From: Candidatus Syntrophosphaera thermopropionivorans
Lineage (GTDB): Bacteria; Cloacimonadota; Cloacimonadia; Cloacimonadales; Cloacimonadaceae
DNA length: 34,904 bases
Assembly (NCBI RefSeq): GCF_004353895.1
Contig: NZ_SMOG01000016.1
Span: 1-34,904 of the forward strand
Direction: 5' to 3'
Under the pieces are notes generated by a model. The model saw only the letters and a program-made list of their open reading frames with translations. It did no database searches and had not been told where the DNA came from. Shown here piece after piece: positions 34,880-34,904 of this stretch; position 1 is the first letter of the stretch; each line of letters opens with the position of its first letter. A program made the position numbers and the translations under genes.

Positions 34880-34904
34880 ATGATTGAGGTGAGTGAGAAA
34901 AATC
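34880..34904 (+). CDS. Possible 5' end of a gene leaving the window
   Basis: ATG at 34880 opens a frame (M-I-E-V-S-E-K-N) to the end of the window, 37 bases after the TTGACA. No ribosome site precedes it. Alternatively GAGGTGAG at 34886-34893 is itself the ribosome site for an ATG just outside. Too short to identify. Confidence 0.2.

Larger units (their letters stand above)
34507..34904. other. Gene-poor, AT-rich end of the window
   Basis: The first 65 bases hold the ribosome site and probably the promoter of the COG2403 gene; a minus-strand TATAAT is at 34557-34562 and a TTGACG at 34571-34576, spaced only eight bases apart, so not a standard pair. The middle holds a short start-less minus-strand ORF (separate entry) and a 22-codon GTG ORF (34606-34671, plus) preceded by AAAGGA, which I do not support as a gene. 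A plus-strand TTGACA and a possible gene start lie at the end. Confidence 0.45.

Overview
The window is a chromosomal segment from an AT-rich, Gram-negative-type bacterium. Envelope evidence includes a lipoprotein with a lipobox, a patatin fused to an outer-membrane barrel, an EnvC-like LytM protein and SecDF. Two large secreted C25 (gingipain-like) peptidases end in a FlgD-like, type-A sorting-like domain beginning NYPNPFNP. Together with a V-type ATPase operon carrying a DUF2764-type gene, this fits candidate phylum Cloacimonadota (Cloacimonas-like) or another member of the wider FCB group. That assignment is an inference from family content. The window has no rRNA, tRNA, CRISPR array or recognisable transposase; it is mostly core and envelope genes.

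Layout. 1-933: 3' part of a dusB-type tRNA dihydrouridine synthase. 1160-1893 (-): a small unknown gene overlapping ndk. 2034-4096 (+): a 14-codon leader ORF, then uvrB, with a perfect palindrome in the shared divergent control region. 4105-5028 (-): a lipoprotein of the endonuclease/exonuclease/phosphatase fold. 5177-8683 (+): the first C25-like secreted protein. 8877-16374 (+): a compact V-ATPase operon, E - DUF2764 - A - B - D - I - K, with no recognisable C, F or G gene. 16449-17214 (+): two small membrane proteins.

24637 down to 17462 (-): a tightly spaced five-gene set, envC-like, a YrdC/Sua5-LMW phosphatase fusion, purL, a LiaF-like membrane protein and a patatin-BamA-like protein. 27350 down to 24785 (-): secD-secF with a strong terminator. 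27844-32138 (+): a second C25 peptidase whose stop codon overlaps the start of a class III sirtuin (cobB). 34506 down to 32162 (-): a COG2403 P-loop protein and carbamate kinase (arcC).

How the genes fit together. The V-ATPase rotor subunit keeps every Na+ ligand known from Enterococcus hirae NtpK at a constant offset of 13 residues, so a Na+-coupled enzyme is likely. Carbamate kinase suggests ATP gain from carbamoyl phosphate, as expected of an amino-acid-fermenting anaerobe. The secreted C25 proteins could supply peptides.

Most interesting items: the reduced Na+-type V-ATPase with DUF2764 at the place of a missing stalk subunit; the operator-like palindrome plus leader ORF at uvrB; a palindromic repeat found in two separate convergent intergenic regions; the first C25 protein with Trp where the catalytic His is expected; the YrdC-phosphatase fusion; the peptidase-sirtuin coupling; and two start-less, protein-like ORF remnants in the longest gene-free stretches.
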